Origin: an uncultured Roseicyclus sp.
Lineage (GTDB): Bacteria; Pseudomonadota; Alphaproteobacteria; Rhodobacterales; Rhodobacteraceae
Assembly: GCA_947500415.1 (NCBI GenBank)
Contig: CANMRT010000002.1
Coordinates: forward strand, 62,001-126,000
DNA: 64,000 nucleotides
Direction of reading: 5' to 3'
Within the stretch, counting starts at the first letter, position 1, and the number at the start of each line of letters is the position of its first letter. Below are positions 1 through 9,499 of the stretch, in pieces. Below the pieces are notes generated by a model, which made no database searches, was not told the DNA's origin, and was given only the letters and a program-made list of their open reading frames with translations. The translations under genes and the position numbers were made by a program.

Positions 1-537
1 CTCGATACCGATGATCTGGAACGGCGGATGGAAGGGGCCATTGCATCGCTGCGCACGGAATTCGCATCCCTGCGGACGGGCCGCGCCTCGGCCTCCATGC
101 TGGAGCCGGTAATGGTGGACGCCTACGGCGCGATGACGCCGATCAACCAGGTGGGCACGGTTAATGTGCCGGAACCGCGGATGGTTACGGTAAACGTCTG
201 GGACAAGGGCTTGGTCGGCAAAGTCGAAAAGGCGATCCGCGAGAGCGGCCTGGGCATCAACCCACAGCTGAACGGCACGATCATCATGCTGCCGATCCCT
301 GAGTTGAACGAAGAGCGTCGCCGGGAGTTGGGGAAGGTCGCAGGCACCTACGCCGAGAATGCGCGCGTCTCAATCCGCAATATCCGGCGCGACGGGATGG
401 ATCAGATCAAGAAGGCCGATACGTCCGAGGATGATGCGAAATTCTGGGAAGGGGCGGTGCAGGAGCTGACCGATACCTTCATCAAGCGGGTCGACGAACA
501 ATTGGAGACCAAGCAAGAAGAAATCATGCAGGTTTGA
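1..537 (+). CDS. frr: Ribosome recycling factor, 5' end cut by the window
   Basis: This protein splits post-termination ribosomes together with EF-G. The reading frame is open to base 1 (LDTDDLERR before the first internal Met), so about nine or more N-terminal residues lie outside. The family hallmark SLRTGRAS is visible near the N-terminus, and the C-terminus is the usual charged helix ending in EEIMQV. About 178 residues are present; full-length family members have about 185. It is followed by a strong hairpin and T-run, so frr is transcriptionally separated from the uppS cluster although the gene order is the classical one. Confidence 0.97.
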   Translation, partial: LDTDDLERRMEGAIASLRTEFASLRTGRASASMLEPVMVDAYGAMTPINQVGTVNVPEPRMVTVNVWDKGLVGKVEKAIRESGLGINPQLNGTIIMLPIPELNEERRRELGKVAGTYAENARVSIRNIRRDGMDQIKKADTSEDDAKFWEGAVQELTDTFIKRVDEQLETKQEEIMQV

Positions 538-561
538 AACATGGACCGGACATACGTCCGG

Positions 562-590
562 CTGATGCTCCGATGGAGCATCAGATTTTT
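562..590 (+). terminator. Intrinsic terminator after frr
   Basis: CTGATGCTCC and GGAGCATCAG form a perfect 10-bp stem over the three-base loop gat, followed by ATTTTT. A smaller hairpin (CCGGAC/GTCCGG at 546-561) sits just before it. It lies 25 bases after the frr stop. Confidence 0.8.
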
Positions 591-692
591 CAAAGGGCGG
601 AGCCCAGGAACCCCATCAATTCACAGACACGCGTGGCCAAATCAATTGCCTGCTAGTCTTGTTTCCCCGGACGCCCCCCGAAAGGACGCCCA

Positions 693-1409
693 ATGAAAGA
701 CCAGACCCAAGTGCCGAAACACGTGGCCATCATCATGGATGGTAACGGCCGTTGGGCGCAGATGCGGCGCCGTCCGCGCCTTGTGGGCCACCATGCGGGG
801 GCCAAGCGGGTGCGTGAAGTGGTGCGGGCCTGCCCGGATCTGGGCGTGAAATACCTGACGATCTTTGCCTTCTCGACCGAGAACTGGAAGCGCACGCAGA
901 CGGAAGTGGCGGGCTTGATGAAGCTTTTCAAACGCTACATCCGGCGCGAGGCGCAGAACCTATTGGAAGAAGGCGTGCGGGTTCGCTTCATTGGCGATCG
1001 CGTCAAGCTGGAGCCTGCGTTGGTCGACTTGATGGACGGGCTAGAGCTTTTAACCGCGGACAACGACAAGGTTCACCTGACGATTGCGCTGAACTACGGC
1101 GGCCGGGATGAAGTGACACGCGCGGCCAAGCGGATGGCCTATGACGTCTCCATGGGGAAGCTGAACCCGCGTGATGTCTGTGATGAGACTTTCCCGAAGT
1201 ACCTCGACACCCACGTGTTGCCGGATCCGGATCTTGTGATCCGTACCAGTGGCGAGGCGCGCATTTCGAATTTCCTGCTGTGGCAGTCGGCTTATGCGGA
1301 ATACGAGTTCATCGACACGCTTTGGCCGGACTTCACCTCGGAAGTATTTGCCGAGGTCGTAGGCCGTTTCGGCGTCCGCGAGCGGCGCTTCGGCGCGGTG
1401 CCGGTCTAA
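693..1409 (+). CDS. uppS: Isoprenyl (undecaprenyl-diphosphate) synthase
   Basis: This cis-prenyltransferase extends farnesyl-PP with isopentenyl-PP to make the C55 carrier for peptidoglycan and O-antigen synthesis. The 238 residues match the family. The substrate-binding motif DGNGRW (residues 16-21, catalytic Asp16), FSTENWKR (60-67) and the C-terminal RTSGE region near residue 185 are all present. The start ATG follows GAAAGGA at a normal distance. It begins the run uppS-cdsA-dxr-rseP; cdsA starts three bases after the stop. Confidence 0.97.
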   Translation: MKDQTQVPKHVAIIMDGNGRWAQMRRRPRLVGHHAGAKRVREVVRACPDLGVKYLTIFAFSTENWKRTQTEVAGLMKLFKRYIRREAQNLLEEGVRVRFIGDRVKLEPALVDLMDGLELLTADNDKVHLTIALNYGGRDEVTRAAKRMAYDVSMGKLNPRDVCDETFPKYLDTHVLPDPDLVIRTSGEARISNFLLWQSAYAEYEFIDTLWPDFTSEVFAEVVGRFGVRERRFGAVPV

Positions 1410-1412
1410 CGC

Positions 1413-2246
1413 ATGGCGGGCGGCCCGAAATTCGCGGATCTGGTGCCGCGTATTCTATCGGCCTTTGTGCTGTTGGCGGTTGCGGGCGCAGGGCTTTGGC
1501 TTGGCGGAATGGTCTTGGCGTTGCTATTGGCAGTCTTCGGGGCGGTGATGTTGTGGGAATACTTCCGCCTTATCATCCGGTTGTCGCAGCGGGCGACGAC
1601 GATTTACACGGCGCTGACGTCGGCCTTGCTGGCCTTGGCGCTGATCCTTGAGGATCGGCTTGCGGGGGAGGCGGATGGCACCTTGACCCTTTCACCCGTC
1701 GCGGCAAGTGTTTTGGCCGTTACGATGATCGCCGTAATGATCCCGGTGCGCAAAAGCCGGCTTGAGACGCTTTTCGGGGCGATGATCCCGCTGGCGACGT
1801 TTCTGTTCTTTTACCTTCACCAATCCGTGCCGTTGGCGATGTGGTTGGTAGTGGCTGTCGTGATTTCCACGGACGTGGCGGGCTATTTCTTTGGCAAGCT
1901 GATTGGTGGGCCGAAGTTCTGGCCGAGCCTTAGCCCCAACAAGACATGGTCTGGCACGATGTCGGGGTGGGTGATGGCCGCGATCATCGCAATAGTCGTT
2001 GGGGTGCGCGCCTCTGACCCGATGCCCACGATGATCGTGGGTGTGTTGTTTCTGGTTGCCGTCGCCTTTGCGGCCCAGATGGCGGATATCGCGGAATCGG
2101 CGTTGAAACGCAGGGCAGGGGTCAAGGACAGCTCGAACCTTTTGCCTGGCCACGGCGGGGCGCTGGACCGGTTTGACGGTATGTTGGGCGGTTTCACGGT
2201 GGCAGGCCTCGCGTTCGTGCTGGCGGGTTTTGCGGTGGCGCTGTGA
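1413..2246 (+). CDS. cdsA: Phosphatidate cytidylyltransferase
   Basis: This membrane enzyme makes CDP-diacylglycerol from phosphatidate and CTP, the entry point to phospholipid head-group synthesis. The 277-residue protein is almost entirely hydrophobic helices. The C-terminal family signature is visible as SALKRRAGVKDSSNLLPGHGG, with the Lys-Asp pair and the Gly-rich end, followed by DRFD. It is translationally coupled: its TGA overlaps the GTG of dxr by four bases (GTGA). Confidence 0.95.
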   Translation: MAGGPKFADLVPRILSAFVLLAVAGAGLWLGGMVLALLLAVFGAVMLWEYFRLIIRLSQRATTIYTALTSALLALALILEDRLAGEADGTLTLSPVAASVLAVTMIAVMIPVRKSRLETLFGAMIPLATFLFFYLHQSVPLAMWLVVAVVISTDVAGYFFGKLIGGPKFWPSLSPNKTWSGTMSGWVMAAIIAIVVGVRASDPMPTMIVGVLFLVAVAFAAQMADIAESALKRRAGVKDSSNLLPGHGGALDRFDGMLGGFTVAGLAFVLAGFAVAL

Positions 2247-3430
2247 GCCGACGGCGGGTTTCGATCTTCGGGGCCACAGGCTCCATCGGGCAAAACACAA
2301 TCGACCTAATCGCGCGAGACCTGGACGCCTACGACGTCATTGCGCTGACGGGCGCGTCGAACATCACCCAACTCGCCACAGATGCGATCAGGTTGGGGGC
2401 GCAGATTGCGGTCACAGCCGAGGAGAGATTGTTGCCAGACCTGCGCGCCGCGTTGGATGGCAGCGGGATTGAGGCGGCAGCTGGCGAGGCGGCTTTGCTG
2501 GAGGCGGCAGATCGACCCGCGGATTGGATCATGTCAGCGATTGTGGGCGCGGCGGGCCTGGCGCCCGGGTTCCGCGCGTTGCGGCATGGTACGACCTTGG
2601 CGCTGGCCAACAAGGAAAGCCTTGTGACCGCCGGTCCGCTTTTGTTGCAGCAGGCGCAAGCGGATGGGGCCACAATCCTGCCCGTGGATAGCGAGCATTC
2701 GGCCGTGTTTCAGGGGCTTGTCGGTGAGGATATGAGCGCGGTTGAGCGCATCATCATCACTGCATCTGGCGGCGGTTTGCGCGATTGGCCGCTGGAGGCG
2801 TTGGCCAGCGCTACGCCAGAAGATGCCGGGGCCCATCCGAATTGGGACATGGGGCAGCGGATCACGATTGATTCCGCGTCGATGTTCAACAAGGCAATGG
2901 AGCTGATTGAAACGAAAGAGTTTTTCGGCGTGCGGCCCGAACAGATCGAGACTGTCATTCACCCGCAAAGCATCGTTCATGCGCTGGTGGGGTTCAACGA
3001 CGGCGCACTGATGGCGCATCTGGGCGCGCCCGATATGCGGCACGCCATCGGTTATGCGCTACATTACCCGGAGCGACGAGACCTGCCGGTGGCGCGGATC
3101 GACCTGGCGCAATTGGCGACATTGGAATTCTACGCGCCCTGCGATACGCGTTATCCTGCGTTGAAAATCGCGCGTGCGGTGATGGAAACCGGCGGCCATG
3201 CGGGCTGCATTTTCAACGCCGCCAAGGAAATCGCGCTGGACGGATTTCTGGCGGGCCGCATCGGCTTCATGGATATGAGCGGTGTGGTTGAGGCGACACT
3301 TGACGCGATCTCGTCAAAGATCAGCCTTTCAAATGCCGTGGAAACCCTTGAGGACGTCCTTCAAACGGACCAAATGGCACGTAAGACGGCCTGGACCATG
3401 ATCGAGCAACACGAAAAAAGGCATAGTTGA
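2243..3430 (+). CDS. dxr: 1-deoxy-D-xylulose-5-phosphate reductoisomerase
   Basis: It converts DXP to 2-C-methylerythritol 4-phosphate, the first committed step of the MEP isoprenoid pathway that supplies uppS upstream. The NADPH-binding GATGSIG (residues 10-16), the ANKESLVTAG motif and the metal/substrate-binding DSEHSAVFQ segment are all intact. The 395 residues are the normal length. The start is GTG in a GTGA overlap with cdsA. Its stop shares a base with the ATG of rseP (TGATG), which indicates coupled translation. Confidence 0.97.
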   Translation: MSRRRVSIFGATGSIGQNTIDLIARDLDAYDVIALTGASNITQLATDAIRLGAQIAVTAEERLLPDLRAALDGSGIEAAAGEAALLEAADRPADWIMSAIVGAAGLAPGFRALRHGTTLALANKESLVTAGPLLLQQAQADGATILPVDSEHSAVFQGLVGEDMSAVERIIITASGGGLRDWPLEALASATPEDAGAHPNWDMGQRITIDSASMFNKAMELIETKEFFGVRPEQIETVIHPQSIVHALVGFNDGALMAHLGAPDMRHAIGYALHYPERRDLPVARIDLAQLATLEFYAPCDTRYPALKIARAVMETGGHAGCIFNAAKEIALDGFLAGRIGFMDMSGVVEATLDAISSKISLSNAVETLEDVLQTDQMARKTAWTMIEQHEKRHS

Positions 3431-4755
3431 TGGATTTTCTCCCCGCATTCGGCAACTTCGGCTTCACGTTATTGGCCTTCGTCGCCGCCCTGTCGATCAT
3501 CGTGGCGATCCACGAATACGGCCACTACATCGTGGGCCGTTGGTCGGGCATACATGCGGAAGTGTTTTCAATTGGCTTTGGGCCGGTCCTGCTGAGCCGG
3601 GTCGACAAACGCGGGACCCGCTGGCAGCTCGCCGCGCTGCCGTTTGGCGGTTACGTGAAATTCCTGGGCGACGCCAATGCGGCCTCAGCCGGGGCTGATG
3701 GGGCTGTGTTGGACGCGCTTGATCCGGCGGAGCGTCGACGCTCAATGCCCGGCGCCCCGCTTTGGGCGCGAGCCGCGACGGTTGCCGCCGGCCCGATCTT
3801 CAACTTCATCCTGTCCATCGCGATTTTCGCGGGCGTTGTTCTGACCACGGGCCAAGCGGTGGAAGAGGCCCGCGTGGGTGCGCCCAAACTCTTGCCTGCT
3901 GACGTTGCCGTGTTGGAAGAAGGCGATCTTATTACGGCCATCGAAGGCCAACCGGTCGAGGGGCTTGGCGACATCTACGACATCGCGCGCGAGATCGAGC
4001 CTGCTGAAACGCTGACCTACGACATCGAACGTAATGGTGAGGCGATGCAGGTTGAGGCGGCCTTCCCGCTGCTGCCCATAGTGCGCACTGTCACACCGCA
4101 ATCGGCAGCGATTGAGGCGGGCATCGAAGAGGGTGACGTCATCCGCACCGTCAATGGAACGCCCATCGTGGGTTTCAGCCAATTGCGAGAGTTCGTGGAT
4201 GCCTCTGAAGGGGCACCGCTTGATCTGGGAATCTGGCGTGAGGGAGAGGTGTTGCAGCTGACCCTTAGCCCACGTCGCACCGATCTTCCGACGGACGGCG
4301 GGTTTGAATCGCGTTGGCTGATCGGGATCACCGGCGGCCTTCTGTTCAACCCCGAAACCGAAAGCGTGGGTGTGGTAGATGCTGTGCAATTCGGCGTCAC
4401 TCAGACCTATGAGATTGTGCGCATGTCCTTGATCGGATTGCGTGAAATCGTGACCGGAGCGATCTCTAGCTGTAACCTGCAAGGGCCAATCGGTATTGCC
4501 GAGACCTCGGGCGCGGCTGCGAGCCAGGGCCTCGACAACTTCATCTGGTTTATCGCGGTTCTGTCTACGGCAGTTGGTTTGTTGAACCTATTCCCGATCC
4601 CGGTTCTGGATGGCGGCCATCTGGTCTTTCACGGCTATGAGGCTGTGACAGGCAAGCCGCCTTCGGACAAAGTGCTGCGCGCCTTCATGTCGGTGGGCTT
4701 GGTAATGCTCTTGTCACTGATGCTGTTTGCGCTGACCAACGACATCTGGTGCTGA
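3430..4755 (+). CDS. rseP: RseP-type site-2 membrane metalloprotease
   Basis: This intramembrane zinc protease cleaves anti-sigma factors and leftover signal peptides in the inner membrane. HEYGH at residues 28-32 gives the zinc-binding HExxH in the first membrane helix. The second zinc ligand is in PVLDGGHL near residue 393. A central region around residues 130-270 reads as two PDZ-like domains (GVEAGI/GDVI patterns). A TTG three bases upstream of the ATG is in frame, but the ATG in the TGATG overlap with dxr is the better start. Confidence 0.94.
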   Translation: MDFLPAFGNFGFTLLAFVAALSIIVAIHEYGHYIVGRWSGIHAEVFSIGFGPVLLSRVDKRGTRWQLAALPFGGYVKFLGDANAASAGADGAVLDALDPAERRRSMPGAPLWARAATVAAGPIFNFILSIAIFAGVVLTTGQAVEEARVGAPKLLPADVAVLEEGDLITAIEGQPVEGLGDIYDIAREIEPAETLTYDIERNGEAMQVEAAFPLLPIVRTVTPQSAAIEAGIEEGDVIRTVNGTPIVGFSQLREFVDASEGAPLDLGIWREGEVLQLTLSPRRTDLPTDGGFESRWLIGITGGLLFNPETESVGVVDAVQFGVTQTYEIVRMSLIGLREIVTGAISSCNLQGPIGIAETSGAAASQGLDNFIWFIAVLSTAVGLLNLFPIPVLDGGHLVFHGYEAVTGKPPSDKVLRAFMSVGLVMLLSLMLFALTNDIWC

Positions 4756-4766
4756 TCAAGACGTAG

Positions 4767-4794
4767 GATTCGGGGGCGCCGAAACCCCCGAATC
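4767..4794 (+). terminator. Hairpin after rseP
   Basis: GATTCGGGGG and CCCCCGAATC pair perfectly over 10 bp with an 8-base loop, 11 bases after the rseP stop. No T-run follows, so it may be a Rho-dependent or RNA-stabilising hairpin rather than a classical terminator. Confidence 0.45.
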
Positions 4795-5196
4795 TCCACG
4801 GCGTGACCAACTTTCTGCCACATTTGACCGCGATTTATGGGGCATCGAAATTTAGTTGGACCAGTAGACCCATGCGTTACCTCGCCCAAAGCACTCGCGG
4901 AATGACCCAATTGCTTGCGGTCAATGTGGATCGTTTCCTGACGCCCCTGCTGATCACGGCTGCTTTGACGCTGGCTGGTTGGGTGTTGAGCCTTTCGTAG
5001 CGGGCCGCGCGCCGTTCAACCCACAGAAAAGACATGCTTTCCCGGCGGCCAGGTGACTGAGCCGCCGTGCCGGATTCGCCACAGGTTGTGACAATCGGCG
5101 AGAAAGGCACAACACTTCCACATCATGCGTTTGACTACCCCTTGGGGGCAGGCTACCCAGTGTCTGTCTGCAAATTTGACCAATGGGTGGGATTCT
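4795..5196. other. Gene-poor spacer between rseP and bamA
   Basis: There is about 400 bases between the rseP hairpin and the bamA start. The only notable open frame runs from an ATG at 4872 to 5000 (42 codons) and would encode one hydrophobic helix (TPLLITAALTLAGWVLSL). No ribosome-binding site is evident, so I do not call it a gene. The rest probably holds the bamA promoter; I see no clear -35/-10 pair. Confidence 0.4.
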
Positions 5197-7533
5197 ATGG
5201 TCCACAGTGCTTTTTCGCACGTGTCCGCGATTATCGGACGTTACGCGACCCCTGTCTTGGTGACATTCGTTTTGCTGTTGTCGGCGCCAGTCGCCAACGC
5301 GCAATCGTTTAGTTTCAGTAACTTCGATGTTCAGGGCAATGTTCGCACCAATGATGCGTCCGTTCTGGAAGTGGCCGGCATTGCGCCTGGTCAGGCTGTA
5401 TCCGCGGGCCAAGTCAACGACGCGCTGCAGCGGCTTCAGAACTCCGGCCTGTTTGAGCGCGTTGAAGTTGCCCCGCGTGGCAACACGCTGGTCATCACCG
5501 TCGTGGAATTCCCGACGATCAACCGCATCGCGATCGAAGGCAATCGCCGCTTGGATGACGACGACCTTCTGGCCGTTATATCGTCTACACCGCGCCGGGT
5601 ATACTCGCCGGTAACGGCTGAGCGTGACGCCGCCGCGATCGCCGAAGCCTATCGCGAATCCGGTCGTTTGACCGCAACTGCCGTGCCGCAGATCATCCGC
5701 CGCGATGAAGGCCGTGTTGACCTCGTGTTTGAAGTCACGGAAGGCGCAGTTGTTGAGACGCAGCGCATCGCCTTTGTGGGCAACCGCGACTATTCCGACC
5801 GTCGCCTGCGTCAGGTTCTGGAAAGCACGCAAGCGGGCCTTTTCCGCGCTCTGATCCGGTCTGACACTTTTATTCAGGATCGTATCGCGCTGGACCGTCA
5901 GCTGCTGATCGATTTCTACCAGGATCGCGGCTACATCGACTTCGAAATTCTGTCCGTCACGCCAGAACTGAGCCGTGACCGTGGCGCGTACTTTGTGACG
6001 TTCAACATTCGCGAAGGTCAAAGCTACCGTATCGGCACGCTCGGGGTTCGCTCGGAACTGCCCGGTGCCGAAGCTGCTGACTTCCAGAACATCATCAATA
6101 TCCGTCAAGGCGTGCGCTACAGCCCGCGGATCATCGACAACGTCATCACGCGCATGGAAAACCTGGCAGCGGATCAGGGACTGCGTTTTGTCCGGATCGA
6201 GCCGCGCCTTGTGCGCGACGATGCCAACCTGATCGTGAACGTGGAGTTTGTGATCTCGCGTGGTGAGCGGGTGTTTGTTGAACGCATCGATATTGAAGGC
6301 AACCAGACCACATTGGACCGCGTCATTCGCCGTCAATTCGATGTTGTCGAGGGCGATCCGCTGGACCCCAGCCAAATCCGCGCGGCGGCAGAGCGCATCC
6401 GCGCCACAGGCTTCTTCGCTGATGTGCAGGTTGAGGGGCGTCCGGGCACGACGCCTGAGCAAGTGATCATCGACGTTGATGTTGAAGAACAGCCGACTGG
6501 TTCGCTTGGCTTCTCGGCCAGTTACTCCACCGACTCCGGTGTTGGTTTTGCCGTGAACTTCTCGGAGGAGAATTTTCTTGGTCGTGGCCAGGCGGTGTCG
6601 TTGAACCTGAATACGGTCGATGGTTCGCAGTCGCTTAGCTTTTCGTTTGAAGAGCCAGCATTCCTGCGCCGCGATCTGGCCCTGGGTCTGAGCGCATATT
6701 ACGCGCAAACGCAGCAACAGAATAACTCTGCCTTTGATACCGTTCGATATGGGGTTGGCGTCGGTGTTGCGTTCCCGATCAGCGAAAACGGTCGTCTGAG
6801 GCTGTTCTACAACTACGACCACGATGAGGTTGCAGGGTTGGACGCGACGGCAGGCGTCAACTCTCCCATTCTTCTGGCGGAACCTTCTGAGGCGGATACA
6901 TCGCGGGTCGGTTTCACCTATAGCTTTGATAACCGTGCGACTGGCCTCAATCCGAACGCTGGCGTCGCGTTCTCCTTCACGGGTGAATACGCAGGTCTTG
7001 GCGGCGATACGGAATTCTACCGCTCAGAGATACGGGCCATTGCTGAGACGCGGGTAGCACGTGAAGAAGTGACGCTGCGTGCAACTTTCGAAGGTGGAGC
7101 GATCAATGCCCTTGGTGATGACGGCACGCGTATCGCCAACCGCTTCTCGCTCAACTCGCGCCAGATGCGTGGTTTTGAGAGCGGCGGGTTGGGTCCTCGT
7201 GATACCGACGCGACCAACCAAAACTTCCTTGGTGGTAATTTTTACGCGGTTGCGCGGTTCGAGGCGGCCTTCCCGCTTCCACTGCCTGAAGAATACGGCA
7301 TATCCGGTGGCGTTTTTGCCGATGTCGGTTCGGTCTGGGGTTTGGACGACACGAATGGTGTAGGTGGCGTGAATTCGGTGGACGACAGCTTCAGCCTTCG
7401 CTCTGCGGTTGGCGTCTCGATCTTCTGGGACACGGCACTTGGGCCGCTGCGCTTCAACTTCTCGCACCCCGTCCAGTTCGAAGACTATGACCGGACCCGC
7501 AATTTCGACTTTACCGTCGAGGCGCGTTTCTGA
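5197..7533 (+). CDS. bamA: Outer-membrane assembly factor BamA
   Basis: This is the central Omp85 protein that folds beta-barrels into the outer membrane. The Met at 5197 gives a normal signal peptide (hydrophobic core ATPVLVTFVLLL, cleavage after ANA), so the upstream in-frame ATG at 5125 is unlikely. About five POTRA repeats occupy roughly residues 30-400 (recurring GN-R patterns such as IEGNRRL and IEGNQTT), followed by the barrel. The last residue is Phe, the usual C-terminal barrel signal. It sits upstream of the skp-like chaperone and lipid A genes, the conserved order. Confidence 0.96.
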   Translation: MVHSAFSHVSAIIGRYATPVLVTFVLLLSAPVANAQSFSFSNFDVQGNVRTNDASVLEVAGIAPGQAVSAGQVNDALQRLQNSGLFERVEVAPRGNTLVITVVEFPTINRIAIEGNRRLDDDDLLAVISSTPRRVYSPVTAERDAAAIAEAYRESGRLTATAVPQIIRRDEGRVDLVFEVTEGAVVETQRIAFVGNRDYSDRRLRQVLESTQAGLFRALIRSDTFIQDRIALDRQLLIDFYQDRGYIDFEILSVTPELSRDRGAYFVTFNIREGQSYRIGTLGVRSELPGAEAADFQNIINIRQGVRYSPRIIDNVITRMENLAADQGLRFVRIEPRLVRDDANLIVNVEFVISRGERVFVERIDIEGNQTTLDRVIRRQFDVVEGDPLDPSQIRAAAERIRATGFFADVQVEGRPGTTPEQVIIDVDVEEQPTGSLGFSASYSTDSGVGFAVNFSEENFLGRGQAVSLNLNTVDGSQSLSFSFEEPAFLRRDLALGLSAYYAQTQQQNNSAFDTVRYGVGVGVAFPISENGRLRLFYNYDHDEVAGLDATAGVNSPILLAEPSEADTSRVGFTYSFDNRATGLNPNAGVAFSFTGEYAGLGGDTEFYRSEIRAIAETRVAREEVTLRATFEGGAINALGDDGTRIANRFSLNSRQMRGFESGGLGPRDTDATNQNFLGGNFYAVARFEAAFPLPLPEEYGISGGVFADVGSVWGLDDTNGVGGVNSVDDSFSLRSAVGVSIFWDTALGPLRFNFSHPVQFEDYDRTRNFDFTVEARF

Positions 7534-7538
7534 CCGCC

Positions 7539-8138
7539 ATGGGACAGGTTGCCAATGTTTTGCGCGCCGCCACCCTCGGGTTGGCGGCGCTTGCTTTTGC
7601 CCCGACAGAAATGTCCGCGCAAACCGGTCCCGTGCGCGCGGATATACTGGTGCTCAACCAAGATCGTCTGTTGAACCAGACCGCGTATGGTGCCCGCATT
7701 CAGCAGGAGCTTGAGGCGGCATCTCAGGCCTTGGCTAACGAGAATCGGCGCATTGAAGAGCAGCTCACAACGGAAGAGCTGGAACTAACGGCGCTGCGTC
7801 AAACGCTGGCCGCCGATGAATTCCGCGTGTTGGCTGATGAGTTCGATGCCCGTGTCCGCGACATTCGTGCAGCCCAAGATGCCAAAACGCGCGATTTGCA
7901 AAGTCAGGCCGAAGCCGCACAGCAGCGCTTCTTTGAGGAAACCGTACCGCTCTTGCTGGAGATTGTGCAGCAGCGTGGTGCATCCGTCTTGCTGGATAGC
8001 CGCACGGTTCTTTTGTCTGCCGGTGGCGTCGATATTACAGACGCCGCAATCACGTTGATCGATGAACGGCTTGGCAATGGGGGCGAGGATCCGTTGATTT
8101 CCGTGCCCGGCCTGGACCTGACTGCACCGGACGAATAG
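7539..8138 (+). CDS. Skp/OmpH-family periplasmic chaperone
   Basis: This small periplasmic chaperone holds unfolded outer-membrane proteins for delivery to BamA. The 199-residue protein starts with a signal peptide ending near MSAQ. It continues with the family pattern ILVLNQDRLLNQTAYG and a long charged, probably coiled-coil helix pair (residues about 55-130, rich in Glu, Gln and Arg). The C-terminal part returns to the body of the trimer (VLLDSRTVLLSAGGVDIT). Only six bases separate it from bamA. A C-terminal acidic tail extends past the usual family end. Confidence 0.9.
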   Translation: MGQVANVLRAATLGLAALAFAPTEMSAQTGPVRADILVLNQDRLLNQTAYGARIQQELEAASQALANENRRIEEQLTTEELELTALRQTLAADEFRVLADEFDARVRDIRAAQDAKTRDLQSQAEAAQQRFFEETVPLLLEIVQQRGASVLLDSRTVLLSAGGVDITDAAITLIDERLGNGGEDPLISVPGLDLTAPDE

Positions 8139-8213
8139 GCCCATGGCTTGCCGCGCGCGGGCGGAGTTGCTAGGCCACCGCGAACAAATGCCCAAACATC
8201 CGGAGCAGCGCCC

Positions 8214-8687
8214 ATGACGGTCGACACCCAGACCACCGCCGATATCGACCTGATCCAGCGCATACTGCCGCATCGCTATCCGTTTCTGCTGATCGACAAG
8301 GTCCGCGACATCGACCCGTTCAAGTCGGCCGTGGGCATCAAGAACGTCACTGTGAACGAGCCGCATTTTCAAGGGCATTTCCCAGGTGTGCCGATCATGC
8401 CGGGTGTCACCATTGTTGAGGCCATGGCGCAGACTGCAGCCGTGATGGTCGGCGTCTCTGCCGATCTCGCCGACAAGAATTTCCTCGTGTATTTCATGGG
8501 CATCGACACTTGCAAATTCCGCCGCAAGGTGGTGCCGGGTGATGTCTTGGAGCTCAACGTTACAGCCACAAGGGGTAAGCCCGGTGGCAAGGTCTGGAAG
8601 TTCGATGGCCGCGCCGAGGTTGAAGGTGAGTTGGCTTGCGAATGCAGCTTCACGGCCATGATGGATCTGCCCCAGGGAGGGGCCTGA
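8214..8687 (+). CDS. fabZ: 3-hydroxyacyl-ACP dehydratase FabZ
   Basis: It dehydrates 3-hydroxyacyl-ACP in fatty-acid elongation. The hot-dog fold motif [12 protein letters not shown] and the active-site stretch [14 protein letters not shown] followed by EAMAQ give the catalytic His and Glu. The ATG at 8214 follows GGAGC and yields 157 residues, the family norm; an upstream in-frame ATG at 8148 would add an unconserved tail. Its stop overlaps the lpxA start (TGATG). The pairing with lpxA reflects a shared 3-hydroxyacyl-ACP substrate. Confidence 0.96.
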   Translation: MTVDTQTTADIDLIQRILPHRYPFLLIDKVRDIDPFKSAVGIKNVTVNEPHFQGHFPGVPIMPGVTIVEAMAQTAAVMVGVSADLADKNFLVYFMGIDTCKFRRKVVPGDVLELNVTATRGKPGGKVWKFDGRAEVEGELACECSFTAMMDLPQGGA

Positions 8688-9493
8688 TGGCCGTCGATCC
8701 CAGCGCAAAAGTTCATCCTTCGGCTGTTGTCGAAGACGGGGCTGTGATTGGGCCCGGATGTGAGATTGGGCCGTTCTGTGTGGTTGGACCCGAGGTTACA
8801 GTCGGCGCGAACGTGGTGTTGAAATCCCATGTCGTTCTGGCCGGTTGGACCGAGATTGGCGATGAGTGCCAAATCTTTCCCTTCGCCTCCATCGGGGAGA
8901 TCCCGCAGGACAAGAAATTCGGCGGTGAGCGTACACGCCTGATCGTGGGCAAACGTAACCGCATCCGCGAAGGTGTGACCATGAACACTGGTACCGAAGG
9001 CGGTGGCGGCGTGACCCGTGTGGGCGATGATGGCCTGTTCCTGGCCAACTGCCACGTGGCGCATGACTGCATCGTCGGCGACCGGGTGGTGATGGTGAAT
9101 TCCTCCGCTTTGGCGGGGCACTGCATTGTCGGGGATGACGTGATCCTCGGCGGGCTGTCCGGCGTGCACCAGTTTGTGCGTATCGGGCGTGGTGTGATTG
9201 TGGGCGCCTTGTCGATGGTGACCAATGACGTGATCCCCTACGGCCTTGTGCAGGGGCCGCGCGGACGTCTGGACGGGCTGAACCTTGTTGGTCTGAAGCG
9301 GCGTGGCGTGGCGAAGGCGGACATCACGGCGCTGCGGGCGGCGTTACAGGCGTTGAAGCAGGGCGAGGGCGACTCGTTTCAGGAACGCGCGCGTAGGCTT
9401 GGCGAAAGCGAAGACATCGACAGCGATTACGTTCGCTATATTGTTGATTTCGTTATGGGCGAAAGCGACCGTTCTTACCTGACGCCGGAGTAA
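8687..9493 (+). CDS. lpxA: UDP-N-acetylglucosamine acyltransferase
   Basis: It catalyses the first step of lipid A synthesis, transferring a 3-hydroxyacyl chain to UDP-GlcNAc. The protein is a left-handed parallel beta helix: hexapeptide repeats run through residues 1-190 (IGPGCEIGPFCVVGPEV, then HDCIVGD, AGHCIVGD). The catalytic His lies in NCHVAHDC. A helical C-terminus follows. The 268 residues match the family. The start was chosen at the TGATG overlap with fabZ. Confidence 0.96.
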   Translation: MAVDPSAKVHPSAVVEDGAVIGPGCEIGPFCVVGPEVTVGANVVLKSHVVLAGWTEIGDECQIFPFASIGEIPQDKKFGGERTRLIVGKRNRIREGVTMNTGTEGGGGVTRVGDDGLFLANCHVAHDCIVGDRVVMVNSSALAGHCIVGDDVILGGLSGVHQFVRIGRGVIVGALSMVTNDVIPYGLVQGPRGRLDGLNLVGLKRRGVAKADITALRAALQALKQGEGDSFQERARRLGESEDIDSDYVRYIVDFVMGESDRSYLTPE

Positions 9494-9499
9494 TCAGAC

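Noticed and set aside
4872-5000. 42-codon frame with one hydrophobic helix before bamA
   Set aside because: It has no ribosome-binding site, and no conservation can be checked here.
4954-6822. 622-codon minus-strand frame across bamA
   Set aside because: It is antisense to bamA, which has clear family motifs. The product is Asp/Arg-rich without any recognisable domain, a codon-bias shadow.
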